Of a DNA stretch of 6,671 bases, positions 5,898-6,671 are shown one piece after another. The stretch's first letter is position 1; each line of letters begins with the position of its first letter. The DNA is from Chitinophaga pinensis (lineage in GTDB: Bacteria > Planctomycetota > Phycisphaerae > Phycisphaerales > SM1A02), in assembly GCA_943329105.2 (NCBI GenBank), contig CALQCP020000132.1:1-6671 (forward strand). Reading direction: 5' to 3'. The position numbers and the translations under genes were made by a program. The notes beneath the pieces are model-generated. The model saw only the letters and a program-made list of their open reading frames with translations. It was not told the DNA's origin and searched no databases.

Positions 5898-6671
5898 CTA
5901 ACCTGAAATCGTCTGCTCGAGAACGGCCATCCGAACCGCCACCCCATGAGTCACCTGGCGAAGGATTTGACTGCGGCGGCGGTCGTCAGCCACGTCGTCA
6001 TCGACCTCCACACCACGATTCACTGGTCCGGGGTGCATCACAATGCAGTGCGAGGGCAATCGACTGGCCCGATCGCGGGTGAGCCCGTATTGCAGCCGAT
6101 AATCAGAGGCTATCGCCCCCCCGGCGGCACGTTCTACCTGGACGCGGAGCATCACGATCGCATCAAGATCATGTAAATTAGACTCAAGATCATGTGAGAT
6201 CGCTACACGTTCGTGATATTTCGCCACTGTTGCAAAGCCGCGTGGCAGCAGCGTTGGTGGCCCAATCAGGCGTACGTTCGCCCCGAGGGTCGTCAGTGCG
6301 TGGAGCGCGCTCCGGGCGACACGACTATTGGCAATATCGCCCACGATCGCAACATTTGCCCCCTTAATCGCGCCTAATGCCTTCCGAATCGTCAAGCAAT
6401 CCAAGAGGCCCTGAGTGGGATGCTCATGGCGGCCATCCCCGGCATTAATAACGGTGCACTGAACGTGCCGCGCCAGTTGATTGGGGCCGCCAGAAAGATT
6501 GGTGCGAACGATGATGGCGTCGACCCCCAGCGCCTCAACGTTCAGGGCGGTATCTAAGAATGTCTCGCCCTTACTGGTGCTGGAGCCCGAACCCTGAAGC
6601 GCAATCGCCCGGGCTCCGAGCCTGGCAGCGGCCGCCTCAAAGCTCAAGCGCGTCCGAGTGGAGTCTTCAAA
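5898..6671 (-). CDS. pyrB: Aspartate carbamoyltransferase catalytic subunit, partial (5' end beyond right edge)
   Basis: The last 257 residues of ATCase, which joins carbamoyl phosphate and L-aspartate to form N-carbamoyl-L-aspartate in de novo pyrimidine synthesis in the cytoplasm. The frame is open to the right edge and begins within the carbamoyl-phosphate motif FEDSTRTR, so roughly the first 50 residues are missing. Other landmarks, numbered in the fragment: SSTSKGET at 30-37 (Lys34 equals E. coli Lys84), Arg56 (Arg105), HPTQ at 84-87 (His134 and Gln137), GDIANSRVARS at 111-121 (Arg117 equals Arg167), MLRVQVER at 174-181 (Arg229 and Gln231), and HPGPVNRG at 213-220. All expected catalytic residues in the visible part are intact. 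The HPGPVNRG form and the ending QVTHGVAVRMAVL follow the Bacillus-type rather than the E. coli-type sequence. A TTG codon at 6647 lies inside the STRTR-LSFE motif and is not a plausible start. No pyrC or carAB follows; the next gene belongs to the export module, 171 bp away. Confidence 0.97.
   Translation of the reverse strand, partial: FEDSTRTRLSFEAAAARLGARAIALQGSGSSTSKGETFLDTALNVEALGVDAIIVRTNLSGGPNQLARHVQCTVINAGDGRHEHPTQGLLDCLTIRKALGAIKGANVAIVGDIANSRVARSALHALTTLGANVRLIGPPTLLPRGFATVAKYHERVAISHDLESNLHDLDAIVMLRVQVERAAGGAIASDYRLQYGLTRDRASRLPSHCIVMHPGPVNRGVEVDDDVADDRRRSQILRQVTHGVAVRMAVLEQTISG

Noticed and set aside
6163..6195. 12-bp direct repeat (TCAAGATCATGT) within pyrB, in phase and 21 bp apart
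   Set aside because: It encodes HDLE and HDLD. The segment length up to the LRVQ motif matches other ATCases, so no duplication or insertion is implied.
6647..6671. TTG at 6647 as the start of pyrB
   Set aside because: The frame continues to the edge and codes for FEDSTRTR, the conserved carbamoyl-phosphate motif, so the gene begins outside the window.
1..6671. tRNA, rRNA, CRISPR array, insertion sequence or phage genes
   Set aside because: Nearly all bases are occupied by five coherent genes; no regularly spaced repeats, transposase motifs, terminal inverted repeats or tRNA-like cloverleaf were seen.

Overview
The window reads almost entirely from the minus strand: five co-directional protein-coding genes with little space between them, two of them cut by the window edges. 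From right to left in transcription order they are the C-terminal part of aspartate carbamoyltransferase (pyrB), a lipoprotein of the Wza/GumB polysaccharide export family, a complete multipass exosortase, an EpsI-type exosortase-associated protein (DUF3485), and the N-terminal 679 residues of a large membrane-anchored TPR-like protein that runs off the left edge. No RNA genes, insertion sequences, CRISPR arrays or plus-strand genes were found.

Organism: a Gram-negative-type (diderm) bacterium with moderately high GC (roughly 55-60% by eye) and standard codon use. An exosortase beside a Wza-like export lipoprotein with a long Ala/Pro/Ser-rich insertion, plus a very large TPR protein, most suggests Planctomycetota, perhaps Phycisphaerae. 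That assignment is inference; other exosortase-bearing phyla such as Verrucomicrobiota or Proteobacteria are not excluded.

Layout: pyrB ends at 5898 and is followed by 171 bp of noncoding DNA (5727-5897). This stretch holds a 7-bp inverted repeat, an isolated strong Shine-Dalgarno-like motif and a G7 run, but no clear terminator or promoter. The export lipoprotein (3963-5726) is followed after 88 bp by the exosortase (2897-3874). The exosortase stop overlaps the EpsI-family start in an ATGA junction, and only 3 bp separate that gene from the TPR gene. The last three genes therefore look translationally coupled, and the export gene probably belongs to the same operon.

How the genes fit together: in exosortase systems, secreted proteins with a C-terminal PEP-CTERM-like tripartite signal are cleaved in the inner membrane by the exosortase, and these systems usually accompany exopolysaccharide loci. 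Here the export lipoprotein would form the outer-membrane exit for a polysaccharide. The exosortase and EpsI partner would process or anchor surface proteins, and the TPR protein may be a periplasmic scaffold, comparable in position to the TPR protein PrsT of proteobacterial PEP-CTERM loci. No sorting substrate, glycosyltransferase or chain-length regulator is in the window. pyrB belongs to pyrimidine synthesis and is probably just a neighbour.
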